Source: an uncultured Bacilli bacterium (GTDB taxonomy: Bacteria > Bacillota_I > Bacilli_A > RF39 > UBA660). Taken from it: a stretch of 64,000 nt of DNA. Every line of letters begins with the position of its first letter. Within the stretch, counting starts at the first letter, position 1. Of this stretch, positions 51,892 through 60,492 are shown one piece after another. The notes beneath the pieces were generated by a model, which was given only the letters and a program-made list of their open reading frames with translations, was not told the DNA's origin and did no database searches. Position numbers and translations under genes: made by a program. The stretch lies in NCBI GenBank assembly GCA_934090685.1, contig CAKOJN010000002.1:124001-188000 (forward strand), in the 5' to 3' direction.

Positions 51892-53781
51892 CTAGTTTAA
51901 TAATATTTTTATAGTTGAACCCATTTTAACTTTCATACCACTAGATGGAGAAGAGGTAAATACATTATCACCATTCCCAACAAATTCAACATTGAAGTCT
52001 TTAAGAAGCGTTTTAGCTTCTTTTTTTGTTTTACCAACTATATCAGGTACAGTTACATAAACAATATCATCCCATCTATATGATTTAGGTATTCCATCTT
52101 TACTTTCTGGTATATTATAAATAGATATTATATCTTTAAGTACATTTCTAGCAATAGGAGCACTAACAACTCCACCGTATTGAGTAACACCTGTAGGGTG
52201 ATCAAGTGCAATATAAATTACATATTCTGGATCATCTGCAGGCATAAAGCCTATAAATGATAGTACATAGTTTCCATACATATATCTTCCATCACTACCA
52301 ACTTTTTGAGCAGTACCTGTTTTCCCACCAATTCTATAGTTTTCAATATAAGCATTTCTACCACTACCATTAGCAACTACACTTTCAAGAGCATATTTTA
52401 CTAAATCACTTGTTTCTTTTGTAATAATATTTTCTTTTTTAATTTTTGGATTATTATTTTTATTACCAACTGATGAAACTATATATGGGGTATATAAAGT
52501 TCCACCATTGACAACAGCACTAACAGCACTTACTTGTTGTATAGCAGTAACACTAATGCCTTGACCAAATGCAGTAGTTGCAAGTTCAACAGGACCAACT
52601 TTATCTAAGTTAAAAAGTATTCCAGTTGCTTCACCATTTAAATCTATACCTGTTTTTTTACCAAAGCCAAGATTAGTAATATACTTAAACAGTTTTTCTT
52701 TGCCAAGTCTTTGGCCTAGAACTACAAACCCTGGGTTACATGAGTTTTCAACAACTTGTACAAATGTTTCGTGACCGTGTCCTTTTCTTTTCCAACAGTG
52801 AAGGGTAGAATTTGCTACTTTTATACTTCCTGTATCATTGTATGTATCTTCAAATATATTTACTTTTCCTTCATTGATTGCTGATGCGAGTGTGACTATT
52901 TTAAATGTAGAGCCTGGTTCAAAATTAGACCATATTGCTAAGTTTCTATTAATAGTTTCACTACTGTACTTTTGATAATTTTCTGGATCAAATGATGGTA
53001 TACTACTCATTGCGAGTACTTCACCAGTTTTTGCTTTCATAACTATTCCGATTGCTTGTTCAGCATTATACTTTTTATATGCATTATTAAGTTCGTTTTC
53101 AAGTGATAACTGTACATCTAAGTCAACTGTAAGTTTAATGTCTTTACCATCGGTAGGGGACTCATACACTTCTGGCATTGAAAGTCTTTTACCTTTACCA
53201 TCTGAGTAATACTTAATACTACCATTTTTACCAGTTAATAACTTATCATATTTAAGTTCAAGTCCACTAAGTCCCTGATTATCAATACCTGTAAAACCTA
53301 TTACATGTGAAAGAGTATTTTTATATAAATAGTTTCTTTTACTTTCTTTTAAAAGATAAACTCCATCAAAATTATAATTATTTATTTTTTCAGCAATTTC
53401 AAAACTTAAGTTTCTACCTTCAGGGTGAACTCTTTCTACTGATGTTTTTTTAGTTACATGTTTATACATTTCATCATATGAAACATTTAATATTTCAGAT
53501 AAAGTTTGTGCGACTACTTTTTTATTTAATATTTGATTAGGTACTAAGTAAAGTCCTACACTAGTTATGTTATCCACTATAACTTTACCATTCCTATCAA
53601 GTATTTTACCTCTATCAGCTTGAACAGTTAAGTTTCTACTCCATAAGTCATTAGCAAGATTATTTAGTTTTTTATATTCTATAACTTGTATATAAAAGAC
53701 TTTCACTATTACAAAAAAGAATATAAGTAATGATATTAAAAATACTTTTTTAATTCTATAATTTTGTTTACTTTGAAACAT
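51892..53781 (-). CDS. SpoVD-like class B penicillin-binding protein with one PASTA domain
   Basis: A 629-residue PBP. An N-terminal membrane helix (about 11-31) is followed by the dimerisation domain (QADRGKILDRNGKVIVDN). The transpeptidase has STFK (Ser about residue 291), SCN and KTGTAQ. One PASTA domain closes the C-terminus (VPDIVGKTKKEAKTLL...SGMKVKMGSTIKILL). One PASTA is the SpoVD layout (spore cortex); PBP2B of division carries two. As this window has only one copy, it could also be the division FtsI. It is a single minus-strand gene with no neighbours of the dcw cluster. Confidence 0.88.
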   Translation of the reverse strand: MFQSKQNYRIKKVFLISLLIFFFVIVKVFYIQVIEYKKLNNLANDLWSRNLTVQADRGKILDRNGKVIVDNITSVGLYLVPNQILNKKVVAQTLSEILNVSYDEMYKHVTKKTSVERVHPEGRNLSFEIAEKINNYNFDGVYLLKESKRNYLYKNTLSHVIGFTGIDNQGLSGLELKYDKLLTGKNGSIKYYSDGKGKRLSMPEVYESPTDGKDIKLTVDLDVQLSLENELNNAYKKYNAEQAIGIVMKAKTGEVLAMSSIPSFDPENYQKYSSETINRNLAIWSNFEPGSTFKIVTLASAINEGKVNIFEDTYNDTGSIKVANSTLHCWKRKGHGHETFVQVVENSCNPGFVVLGQRLGKEKLFKYITNLGFGKKTGIDLNGEATGILFNLDKVGPVELATTAFGQGISVTAIQQVSAVSAVVNGGTLYTPYIVSSVGNKNNNPKIKKENIITKETSDLVKYALESVVANGSGRNAYIENYRIGGKTGTAQKVGSDGRYMYGNYVLSFIGFMPADDPEYVIYIALDHPTGVTQYGGVVSAPIARNVLKDIISIYNIPESKDGIPKSYRWDDIVYVTVPDIVGKTKKEAKTLLKDFNVEFVGNGDNVFTSSPSSGMKVKMGSTIKILLN

Positions 53782-53805
53782 TGTATCACCAATAAATTAT
53801 ATTCA

Positions 53806-53834
53806 AAAAAAAGGAACTCTTGCGAGTTTCTTAT
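53806..53834 (-). terminator. Terminator of the DUF4143 ATPase gene
   Basis: GAACTC (53814-53819) and GAGTTTC (53824-53830), loop TTGC, with an A8 run on the plus strand that becomes a T run on the minus strand. 21 bases (53814-53834) are identical to 55239-55259. Confidence 0.8.
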
Positions 53835-53839
53835 ATACA

Positions 53840-55135
53840 TTATTTTTTAATGCAAAATACGGAATAAAGTGGTACTGATTTTATATTGTTTTCAAATCCA
53901 AAGTTTTTAGATGATATTCTTATACTATATTTAGGATTATATTTTTTGATATATTCTTTTAAACTTTTACTATTTGTTCTTCTACCACTTTTTACTTCAA
54001 CAGGTATTATATCACCATTAATTTTTATTAAGAAATCTATCTCGTACTTATCAAAATTATAGTAGTATAATTCTTTATTTTTAGAATAAAATTCACAAGC
54101 TATAAAATTTTCTGTTAATACACCTTTAAACATTTCATTTTTATCCAATAATATTTCATTATAATCTAAATTAGATAGCGATTTAAGAAGACCAATATCA
54201 CTTAAATATAATTTGAATTTGTCAGGATTAACAAACGCTTTTAACGGGGATTCATTCTTTTCAGTTAAATCACATTTAAGAATCATATTACTCGCTAGTA
54301 ACCAGTCTAAACTACTTTCATATCTTATTTTTCTTGCACTTTTATCTACTATACTATATTTAAATGTATTGTTAGTTCTTGCAAGTTCTTTTGGAATAGA
54401 GTTATATATTTGACTATTTTTAATTCCTTCACTATTTTCTATATATTTATTCATATCTGCTAGATAAGATGTTATTATTTGATCTTGCAGTTCAAAATTA
54501 ACATGTGAGATATTATAGTCATTAGCTATAAAGTTTTTAATTATTGCAGGCATACCACCTAATACTAGATATTTTTTATATAAATCCATTGCTTTTTCAT
54601 GAATTGAATTTATGAGAGGTTCATTTGATTCATAGTGCGTTTTGATTTCGCTAATTAATTTATTTTCTCCTATGGCTATTAGATATTCTTCAAAATCCAT
54701 AGGATATAAATATTTTATTGTTACTTTGCCAACAGGAAATGATGATTTAAATCTATTTATCTTTACACCTAACAATGATCCGGCACAAACTATTTTATAC
54801 ATTTTATCACTTTCACAAAAATATTTAAGTGAAGTAATTGCTCTTTCACTTACTTGTATTTCATCTAAAAATATTATTGTATTATCTTCATTTATATTAA
54901 TGTTTTTAACTATTTCAATTTTTTCTATTATTTTATCAGGATCTATTGTTTCATCAAAAATATTTGCTATAGATTTTTCTTTATCTAAATTAATATAGAT
55001 ATAATTATCAAAATTGTTTCTACAAAATTCTTCTAATATATATGTTTTTCCTGTTTGTCTTGCTCCGATTAGCATAAGTGGCATTTTAAAATCTTCTTTC
55101 CATTTATTTAATTCTAATTCAATTTTTCTGTACAT
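53840..55135 (-). CDS. AAA ATPase with DUF4143-type C-terminal domain
   Basis: A 431-residue protein of the AAA_14 + DUF4143 family. Walker A is GARQTGKT (about residue 23-30), Walker B IIFLDEIQ at about 87-94, sensor-type CAGSLLG after that. A nuclease-like fold closes the protein (YEIDFLIKINGDIIPVEVKSG, with the D...E.K pattern of PD-(D/E)xK enzymes). The family is common in gut bacteria and often mobile; its function is unclear. Start chosen at 55135 (MYRKIE) because GGAGG lies 8 bases upstream; the ATG at 55150 overlaps that Shine-Dalgarno. Confidence 0.88.
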   Translation of the reverse strand: MYRKIELELNKWKEDFKMPLMLIGARQTGKTYILEEFCRNNFDNYIYINLDKEKSIANIFDETIDPDKIIEKIEIVKNININEDNTIIFLDEIQVSERAITSLKYFCESDKMYKIVCAGSLLGVKINRFKSSFPVGKVTIKYLYPMDFEEYLIAIGENKLISEIKTHYESNEPLINSIHEKAMDLYKKYLVLGGMPAIIKNFIANDYNISHVNFELQDQIITSYLADMNKYIENSEGIKNSQIYNSIPKELARTNNTFKYSIVDKSARKIRYESSLDWLLASNMILKCDLTEKNESPLKAFVNPDKFKLYLSDIGLLKSLSNLDYNEILLDKNEMFKGVLTENFIACEFYSKNKELYYYNFDKYEIDFLIKINGDIIPVEVKSGRRTNSKSLKEYIKKYNPKYSIRISSKNFGFENNIKSVPLYSVFCIKK

Positions 55136-55194
55136 AAATATTACCTCCATTTACATTTTATCATTTTTTGTTAATAATGTACACATTTTTTTGA

Positions 55195-55220
55195 TTTTTT
55201 CGTACATTTTGTACGAAAAA
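55195..55220 (-). promoter_or_regulatory. Perfect inverted repeat upstream of the ATPase gene
   Basis: TTTTTCGTAC (55196-55205) and GTACGAAAAA (55211-55220), loop ATTTT. A third GTACA stands at 55179-55183, nearer the gene. It lies 60-85 bases before the ATPase start, so it may be an operator. It could also fold in the RNA. Confidence 0.55.
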
Positions 55221-55230
55221 TGCTTTTCCT

Positions 55231-55258
55231 ACAAAAAAGAACTCTTGCGAGTTTCTTA
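55231..55258 (-). terminator. Terminator of the pilB gene
   Basis: The same hairpin as at 53806-53834 (GAACTC, TTGC loop, GAGTTTC), with an A6 run on the plus strand. It overlaps the pilB stop codon. Confidence 0.8.
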
Positions 55259-56938
55259 TGCATTAAAGAATTGTATATCAGTCTTTGGTTGTGTAGTCGC
55301 TACTGGTGTTGGCATTGGCATTGTTGCGGTTGGCGCAGCTGTTGTGGTAGCTGGTTTTGCAGTAGATTGTACTCCTGGTACTTGAGTCATTGGTGCTCTT
55401 GCTACTCCTGGTTGAGCACTTTGAACTGATTGAACATTCTGAGTTGGTGTAACTGGTTGTGCTGGTGGTATTGGCTTAACAGTTGGAGTAGGTTGACTAG
55501 GAGTTACTACACTTTGTGGTTTATTTACATTTACAGTAGGACCAACTACTGGAGGCTCTTTAGCAGGTTGGTTTATTGTTGGTACAACTGTTTTGTTTTC
55601 TGGATTTGTTGGTATACTTGCTGTATAATTAATAGTTTCTTTTTTTTGTTCTTTAACTGTTGGTTTCATAGTTTGCAATTCATGAGCAGCTTTATTAACT
55701 TCAACATCATTTAAACTATTTTTTAAATTATCTTCTTCATAGTTACCTAAGTCATTATCAAGATCAACTGCTTTTAATATTTCTGAAAATGATGTTTCTC
55801 CCTCAATAACTTTATCAAGCCCATCTTGAAGTAGGGTAACAACATTTCCGCCATAAACTAATTTTCTTAAATGATCTTTTGGCATTGCATTTGTAATAGC
55901 GTCTCTGATTTCATCATCCATTACAAGTATTTCATGAAGAGCAATTCTACCTGTATATCCTTTAAAACAGTGTTCACATCCCTCAGGATTAACATCCCAC
56001 ATTTGAGGTATATCTTTTCCTAATACTTTTTTAAATACCATTTTTTCATAATTATTTGTTTCTCTTAAAACTCTACAATTAGGGCAAATCTTTCTTGCTA
56101 ATTTTTGAGAAATAATACCATTAAGTGCAGAACCAAGCAAGTATCTTTCAACATCCATATCAGTAAGTCTCTCGATAGTGTTTAATGAGTTATTTGTGTG
56201 GATTGTTGATAATACTTTATGTCCTGTGATAGATGCTCTTACAGCAATTCTTGCAGTTTCATCATCTCTGATCTCACCAATCATAATTATATCTGGATCT
56301 TGTCTTAATATACTTCTTAAAACATTTGCAAAAGTAAGACCAATCTCAGAGTTAGCTTGTACTTGGTTAATACCAGGAATATCCATTTCGACTGGATCTT
56401 CAACAGTTATAATATTAACTTCTTCTGTATTCATTTGTTGTAAGATAGAGTATACAGTAGTTGATTTACCAGAACCAGTAGCACCAGTTACAAGAATAAT
56501 ACCGTTTGGTATACTAATCATCTTTTTAATCTTTTCTAAACTATCAGGACTAAATCCTAAACTATCAAGTCCTTTAAAACTTTTAGCATAGTCTAAAATA
56601 CGAAGAACGACTTTTTCTCCACAGTTAGTAGGAAGACTAGATACACGAACATCTAATACTTTATCTCCTATTTTTGTTTTAATCGCACCATCTTGAGGAA
56701 GTCTAGTTTCCATGATATTCATACCAGCTATCATTTTAATTCTTGAAACTAAATTTCTTTTATATTTACTAGGTATTAAAGAATAATCTGATAACTCACC
56801 ATCGATACGAATTCTTATCTTTAACGCATCTTTTGTGGGATCAAAGTGAATATCGCTGACATTCTTTTTGACAGCATCTAAAAGTATTTCATTTGCTATC
56901 TCAACTATTGGTACTTTTTCAAAATCAAATTCCTTCAT
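55256..56938 (-). CDS. Type IV pilus/type II secretion assembly ATPase (PilB/GspE)
   Basis: A 560-residue ATPase that powers pilin extension. N2-type domain (SDIHFDPTKDALKIRIRIDG), Walker A GATGSGKST (about residues 150-158), Asp box (ITVEDPVE), Walker B IIMIGEIRDDETA, His box (TIHTNNSL), and a zinc motif CPNCR...CEHC. The catalytic part ends at about residue 425. The last 130 residues are a disordered Pro/Thr/Val/Gln-rich tail not usual in this family. It is divergent from the small prepilin gene at 57054. No pilC, pilM or prepilin peptidase gene is in this window. Confidence 0.92.
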   Translation of the reverse strand: MKEFDFEKVPIVEIANEILLDAVKKNVSDIHFDPTKDALKIRIRIDGELSDYSLIPSKYKRNLVSRIKMIAGMNIMETRLPQDGAIKTKIGDKVLDVRVSSLPTNCGEKVVLRILDYAKSFKGLDSLGFSPDSLEKIKKMISIPNGIILVTGATGSGKSTTVYSILQQMNTEEVNIITVEDPVEMDIPGINQVQANSEIGLTFANVLRSILRQDPDIIMIGEIRDDETARIAVRASITGHKVLSTIHTNNSLNTIERLTDMDVERYLLGSALNGIISQKLARKICPNCRVLRETNNYEKMVFKKVLGKDIPQMWDVNPEGCEHCFKGYTGRIALHEILVMDDEIRDAITNAMPKDHLRKLVYGGNVVTLLQDGLDKVIEGETSFSEILKAVDLDNDLGNYEEDNLKNSLNDVEVNKAAHELQTMKPTVKEQKKETINYTASIPTNPENKTVVPTINQPAKEPPVVGPTVNVNKPQSVVTPSQPTPTVKPIPPAQPVTPTQNVQSVQSAQPGVARAPMTQVPGVQSTAKPATTTAAPTATMPMPTPVATTQPKTDIQFFNA

Positions 56939-57034
56939 TATATACCCTCTCTATTCTCTTATTTTATTATATTATATAATTATTTTAATTTCAAGAAGTA
57001 TTGTTATTATAAAAAAAATTTGTTATACTTTTTA

Positions 57035-57040
57035 TATAAT
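57035..57040 (+). promoter_or_regulatory. -10 box of the small prepilin-proS unit
   Basis: TATAAT stands 13 bases before the ATG at 57054. No convincing -35 is seen. Confidence 0.4.
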
Positions 57041-57053
57041 AGAGGTAGATAAT

Positions 57054-57494
57054 ATGAATAAAAAAGGGATGACTTTAGTAGAACTAGTAGCTGCGATTGC
57101 AATTATGGCAATCCTTACTATTCTAGTAGTACCATCAGTAATAAGTATGAGAAATGAAACACTTGATGAAGACTATAGTAATAGAGTAGAAATGATTAAA
57201 AATGCCGCTATTGAATGGGGAAATGATAATTTAAATTTAATACCTAAAGTAGTGGGAGAATATAATGAAGATTCATCAGCATTAACAGATGATTGTGCTC
57301 ATCCAACTATAGGGTATTTAATAGACAATGGGTATTTAAAAGGTGCCGCTAGTAGTGGTAATGATTCTATGGAAGGCCGTGTTATGATTAATCCTAAGAC
57401 CGGGGATGAAATGAATGGACTTCTTGTATGTGTTAGATATGATAGTAATGATTTATTAAATAGAAAACTTGTTGCATATATTATTGAGGAGTGA
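57054..57494 (+). CDS. Small type IV prepilin-like protein
   Basis: A 146-residue protein, MNKKGMTLVELVAAIAIMAI. Prepilin leader with cleavage expected between Gly5 and Met6 and Glu at +5. It is of normal pilin length. The head has two Cys (DDCAHPTIGYLIDNGYL, then GLLVCVRYD), probably a disulfide. Start chosen at 57054 because GAGGT stands before it; an open frame upstream to 56868 has no support. Divergent from pilB, which suggests a core role. It runs into proS. Confidence 0.87.
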   Translation: MNKKGMTLVELVAAIAIMAILTILVVPSVISMRNETLDEDYSNRVEMIKNAAIEWGNDNLNLIPKVVGEYNEDSSALTDDCAHPTIGYLIDNGYLKGAASSGNDSMEGRVMINPKTGDEMNGLLVCVRYDSNDLLNRKLVAYIIEE

Positions 57495-57499
57495 ACAAT

Positions 57500-59197
57500 A
57501 TGATAATGTCAAATAACTTCTTTATTACAAGAAAAGAATTTCCAAACGATGAGAGTGTTATTTCTTCTGCATTACTTATTAAAAGTGGAATGATATATAA
57601 AAATGATAATGGTATTTATACATATCTTCCAATGGGATTAAAAGTAATGAATAATATTAAAAATGTTATAAGAGAAGAAATGAAGAAAATAAACTGCGAT
57701 GAATTACTAATGCCGTCACTTGTTAAGAGTGATGTTTTTGAGGTTACTAATAGAGAAAAGATATTTGGAAGTGAATTATTTAGTATTAAAAACAGGGATA
57801 ATATAATATATAATTTATGTCCTACTTCTGAAGAGTTATTTGCATTACTTGCAAGAGATAAAGTAAGAAGTTATAAAGATCTTCATTTCACAATATATCA
57901 AATAAGCAATAAATATAGAGATGAAGAGCATCCCAAATATGGAATTATAAGAAAGAAAGAATTCATAATGGCAGATGCATATAGTTTTGATGCTGATGAG
58001 TCTGGTCTTGATATTAGTTATGATAAGATGTATCAGGTATTTAAAAATACTTTTAGAAAACTTGGTCTTGATACTTTAGTAGCTGCATCTGATCCTTCTC
58101 TTATGAAAGGAATATTAAGTGAAGAGTTTCAAGTTATATGTGACTATGGAGATAATGATATAGTTAAATGTGATAATTGTAGTTATTGTACTAATATTGA
58201 ATTTGCTAGTTCATATAATGCATTTAGAAGAGAAAAAGTTAAAATAAGACCAAGAAAAGAAGTATATACACCTGGAGTTAAAAGTGTTAAAGACTTAAGT
58301 GAATATTTAACAGAACCATTAACTAATATAATAAAATCATTAGTATTAAAAGTTGATGAGAAATATATAATGGTACTTTTAAGAGCAGATGCTGAACTTA
58401 ATATATTAAAACTTAAGAAAATAATTAAATCTGGTAATATTACAATACCAAGTGAAGAAGAATTATCTAAGTTTGATTTATATAGAGGAAGTATAGGGCC
58501 AGTTGATACTGAGTTTGAAATAATAGCTGATAATGAAGTTAAACAAATGTATAACGCAGTATGTGGTTCTAACAAAAGAGATTATCATTATATAAATATT
58601 AATCCTGGTATAGATTTTAAAGTTGATAAGTATGCTGATTTAAAAATATTTAATTCTTCATCATTATGTCCTAGATGTAAAAGTACAGCATCTATACTAA
58701 AAGGTATTGAAGTAGGTAATATATTTAAATTGGGTACTGCTTATAGTGAAATATATAATCTAAGATATTTAGATGAAAAGAATGAGTTTAACTATGTACA
58801 TATGGGTTCTTATGGTATAGGAATAGATAGATGTATGGCAGCAATAGTTGAAAAGAATCATGATGAGAAAGGTATTATTTGGCCTATTAAAGTTGCCCCA
58901 TATAAAGTTGGAATAGTAATGGTTAATGTTAATGATAGAGAGGCATATAAATATTCAATGAGACTATATGATAAATTAAATTCACTTCAAATAGATACTA
59001 TAGTTGATGATAGAAAGGTATCTCCTGGTAATAAATTTAATGATATGGATTTAATAGGAGTACCAATTAGAATAACAGTAGGACATTCTCTTAATTATGG
59101 AAAAGTAGAAATTAAATTAAGACATGAACTTACTAGTTATGAAATAGATATTAATTATTTATTAGATGAAATCAACAAAATTATAAAAGAATATTAA
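57500..59197 (+). CDS. proS: Prolyl-tRNA synthetase
   Basis: A 565-residue bacterial-type ProRS. Motif 2 NKYRDEEHPKYGIIRKKEFIMADAYSFD, an editing (INS) domain (about 225-390), motif 3 GSYGIGIDRCMAAI and the anticodon domain (APYKVGIVMVN, then VDDRKVSPGNKFNDMDLIGVPI). Start at 57500 because GAGGAG (57486-57491) is 8 bases upstream; a GTG at 57491 overlaps it. It is cotranscribed with the prepilin. Confidence 0.95.
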   Translation: MIMSNNFFITRKEFPNDESVISSALLIKSGMIYKNDNGIYTYLPMGLKVMNNIKNVIREEMKKINCDELLMPSLVKSDVFEVTNREKIFGSELFSIKNRDNIIYNLCPTSEELFALLARDKVRSYKDLHFTIYQISNKYRDEEHPKYGIIRKKEFIMADAYSFDADESGLDISYDKMYQVFKNTFRKLGLDTLVAASDPSLMKGILSEEFQVICDYGDNDIVKCDNCSYCTNIEFASSYNAFRREKVKIRPRKEVYTPGVKSVKDLSEYLTEPLTNIIKSLVLKVDEKYIMVLLRADAELNILKLKKIIKSGNITIPSEEELSKFDLYRGSIGPVDTEFEIIADNEVKQMYNAVCGSNKRDYHYININPGIDFKVDKYADLKIFNSSSLCPRCKSTASILKGIEVGNIFKLGTAYSEIYNLRYLDEKNEFNYVHMGSYGIGIDRCMAAIVEKNHDEKGIIWPIKVAPYKVGIVMVNVNDREAYKYSMRLYDKLNSLQIDTIVDDRKVSPGNKFNDMDLIGVPIRITVGHSLNYGKVEIKLRHELTSYEIDINYLLDEINKIIKEY

Positions 59198-59202
59198 AAA
59201 TT

Positions 59203-59231
59203 ATTGAATTTTACTGTATTTGGTGTTAGAA
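59203..59231 (+). promoter_or_regulatory. Promoter of the pheST operon
   Basis: TTGAAT (59203-59208), 17-base spacer, TAGAAT (59226-59231) preceded by TGT (extended -10). Confidence 0.65.
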
Positions 59232-59237
59232 TTAACA

Positions 59238-59434
59238 TATCTTTTGTGAAGAAGTAGTAATGAATTATATTTACTTTAAGAGAGTTGATAAGTGGTGAGA
59301 ATCAATAGTAAATACTCATGAATTCACCTTCACTAAAAAAGAACGTATATTGGCGTTAACAATTAAAGAGCATGATAAGTCATGAATTAAGGTGGTACCG
59401 CGGAACAATCCGTCCTTAGTTTATGACTTTTTTA
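59238..59434 (+). promoter_or_regulatory. T-box riboswitch (tRNA-Phe)
   Basis: The T-box core GGTGGTACCGCGG is at 59391-59403. The terminator is AAGTCAT (59377-59383) with ATGACTT (59423-59429), then T run. The specifier region GAATTCACC (59320-59328) offers TTC, a Phe codon, in line with the pheS gene that follows. Uncharged tRNA-Phe should stabilise the antiterminator and turn on pheST. Confidence 0.93.
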
Positions 59435-59450
59435 TTTTAAGGAGGATAAA

Positions 59451-60491
59451 ATGAAAGAAAAATTAAATACTTTAAAAAACGAAGCATTAGAAGAAATATC
59501 TAAATGTAATGATGAATTTAGTATTAATAATACTAAAAGTAAATATTTAGGTAAAAAAAGTGAATTTAGTGAGATAATGTCTAACATGAAAACACTAAGT
59601 AATGAAGAGAAAAAAGAAGTAGGAGCTCTTTCTAATGAATTTAGAATAAGTGTTAATGATGCGATTAATTTAAAACTAAAAGAAATTAAAGAAGAAGCAC
59701 TTAAAAAGAAATTAGAAAAAGATAAAATTGATATTACATTACCTAGTAAGAAAAATAAAAGAGGTACTATTCATCCACTTACTAAGATAAGAGAAGAGAT
59801 TGAAGACTTATTTATTTCTATGGGATATGATGTTGTTGATGGACCTGAGGTTGAAACTGACAAATATTGCTTTGAAATGTTAAATGTACCAAAAGGACAT
59901 CCAGCAAGAGATGCTCAAGATACATTCTATATTGATGATGAGTTACTACTACGTACTCAAACATCTGCGATGCAGGTAAGATATATGCTATCTAAAGCAG
60001 ATAAGAAACCATTTAAAATGATTTGTCCTGGTAAAGTATATAGAAGAGATGATGATGATGCGACTCATTCACATCAATTTATGCAAATAGAAGGTTTAGT
60101 TGTAGGAAAAAATATTTCTCTTTCTGATTTAAAAGGTACTTTAGAACTACTTGTTAGAAAAATGTTTGGCAAAGATAGAAATATTAGATTTAGAGCAAGT
60201 TATTTCCCATTTACTGAACCATCTTATGAAGTAGATGTATCATGTTTTAATTGTAATAATAAAGGATGTAATATTTGTAAGCATACAGGATGGATTGAAA
60301 TATTAGGTAGTGGTATGGTTCATCCTAATGTACTTAGAGATTGTGGATTTGATCCAGAAGAGTATACTGGTTTTGCTTTTGGACTTGGAATTGAAAGAGT
60401 AGCGATGCTTAAATATGGTATTAATAATATAAGACTTTTCTATTCTAATGATGAAAGATTCTTAAATATCTTTGATAGAGAGGAGATATAA
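59451..60491 (+). CDS. pheS: Phenylalanyl-tRNA synthetase alpha subunit
   Basis: A 346-residue class II synthetase subunit. N-terminal coiled coil for tRNA binding (1-85), motif 1 HPLTKIREEIEDLFISMGYDVVDGPEVE, motif 2 GKVYRRDDDDATHSHQFMQIEGLVV and motif 3 GFAFGLGIERVAMLKYGI. AAGGAGG before the start. Controlled by the T-box. Confidence 0.98.
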   Translation: MKEKLNTLKNEALEEISKCNDEFSINNTKSKYLGKKSEFSEIMSNMKTLSNEEKKEVGALSNEFRISVNDAINLKLKEIKEEALKKKLEKDKIDITLPSKKNKRGTIHPLTKIREEIEDLFISMGYDVVDGPEVETDKYCFEMLNVPKGHPARDAQDTFYIDDELLLRTQTSAMQVRYMLSKADKKPFKMICPGKVYRRDDDDATHSHQFMQIEGLVVGKNISLSDLKGTLELLVRKMFGKDRNIRFRASYFPFTEPSYEVDVSCFNCNNKGCNICKHTGWIEILGSGMVHPNVLRDCGFDPEEYTGFAFGLGIERVAMLKYGINNIRLFYSNDERFLNIFDREEI

Positions 60492-60492
60492 T

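Noticed and set aside
55014..55714. Plus-strand open frames rich in Trp, Cys and Ser
   Set aside because: These are antisense to the Pro/Thr-rich tail of pilB and to the ATPase start. Low-complexity codons on one strand open the other.
57203..59197. T-box acting on proS
   Set aside because: The T-box core at 59391 lies downstream of proS and has a Phe specifier. Only a short leader precedes the prepilin-proS unit.
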